Origin: Bacillota bacterium
GTDB lineage: Bacteria; Bacillota; Clostridia; Lutisporales; Lutisporaceae
Direction of reading: 5' to 3'
Assembly: GCA_023230985.1 (NCBI GenBank)
Contig: JALNWH010000132.1
Location: 1 to 5,078, forward strand
Length of the DNA: 5,078 nucleotides
Position numbers and translations under genes: made by a program. Shown in pieces: positions 5,018-5,078 of the stretch. Below the pieces are notes generated by a model. That model had not been told where the DNA came from, did no database searches, and was given only the letters and a program-made list of their open reading frames with translations. How positions within the stretch are numbered: position 1 is the first letter of the stretch; the number at the start of each line of letters is the position of its first letter.

Positions 5018-5078
5018 GTGAAGGAAAAAGCAAAACAGAACCGTTCGAGACCACTGATAAATATACGCTTTTCGGGAA
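5018..5078 (+). CDS. 5' end of a gene co-transcribed with the ATPase (partial)
   Basis: A GTG (5018-5020) begins an open frame that runs to the window end, opening VKEKAKQNRSRP and very basic. AAAGGAG (5005-5011), inside the last codons of the ATPase gene, sits 6 nt ahead of it; an SD of this quality is the main evidence. The 3-bp gap to the ATPase stop and the lack of a terminator suggest an operon and translational coupling. Twenty codons are visible, too few to name a family. Confidence 0.55.
   Translation, partial: MKEKAKQNRSRPLINIRFSG

Noticed and set aside
1..5078. CRISPR array, tRNA, rRNA or riboswitch
   Set aside because: I found no regularly spaced repeats, tRNA-like arms with TTCGA-type loops in context, or conserved rRNA segments. 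The repeats present are gene remnants and IS structures.

Overview
The window is AT-rich, roughly 30% G+C by eye outside one insertion element. It has strong purine-rich Shine-Dalgarno sites and uses TTG and GTG starts. Together with the gene families present, this points to a low-G+C Firmicute, most likely a Clostridia-type anaerobe. That placement is an inference; no single gene fixes the genus.

Layout. The left edge holds the first codons of an unidentified minus-strand gene (1-38). A sparse stretch follows, containing a decayed 3' end of an AAA ATPase gene (about 235-308) and a short hairpin with a T-run (364-383). A complete 1833-bp insertion sequence occupies 438-2270. It has about 19-bp imperfect terminal inverted repeats, an exact 8-bp target duplication (GTATATCA), one large zinc-ribbon DDE transposase on the minus strand, tandem terminator-like hairpins, and a long nested palindrome behind the transposase. 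A CPBP-family (Abi/CAAX-protease-like) membrane protein gene follows at 2279-3148. Next come a vestige that looks like a collapsed second copy of that gene (3168-3226), a mostly non-coding stretch, a good promoter (3579-3607), and a full-length AAA_14/DUF4143 ATPase (3674-5014). A further gene starts at a GTG just behind the ATPase and runs off the right edge.

How it fits together. The insertion sequence landed exactly between the ribosome-binding site and the start codon of the CPBP gene, so the native leader (414-437) is now 1.8 kb from its ATG (2279). The element carries a plausible outward promoter (2081-2110) that could transcribe the intact CPBP frame, but the native translation signal is lost. 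The CPBP leader recurs downstream in front of the vestigial reading frame, and the ATPase 3' end recurs upstream as a fragment. The locus therefore looks like an accessory region shaped by local duplication, deletion and insertion. The ATPase and the gene behind it look like an operon: an SD inside the end of the ATPase gene serves the next start. I see no convincing evidence of a wholly new system. The most distinctive items are the SD/start-splitting insertion, the nested palindrome inside the element, and the paired gene remnants.
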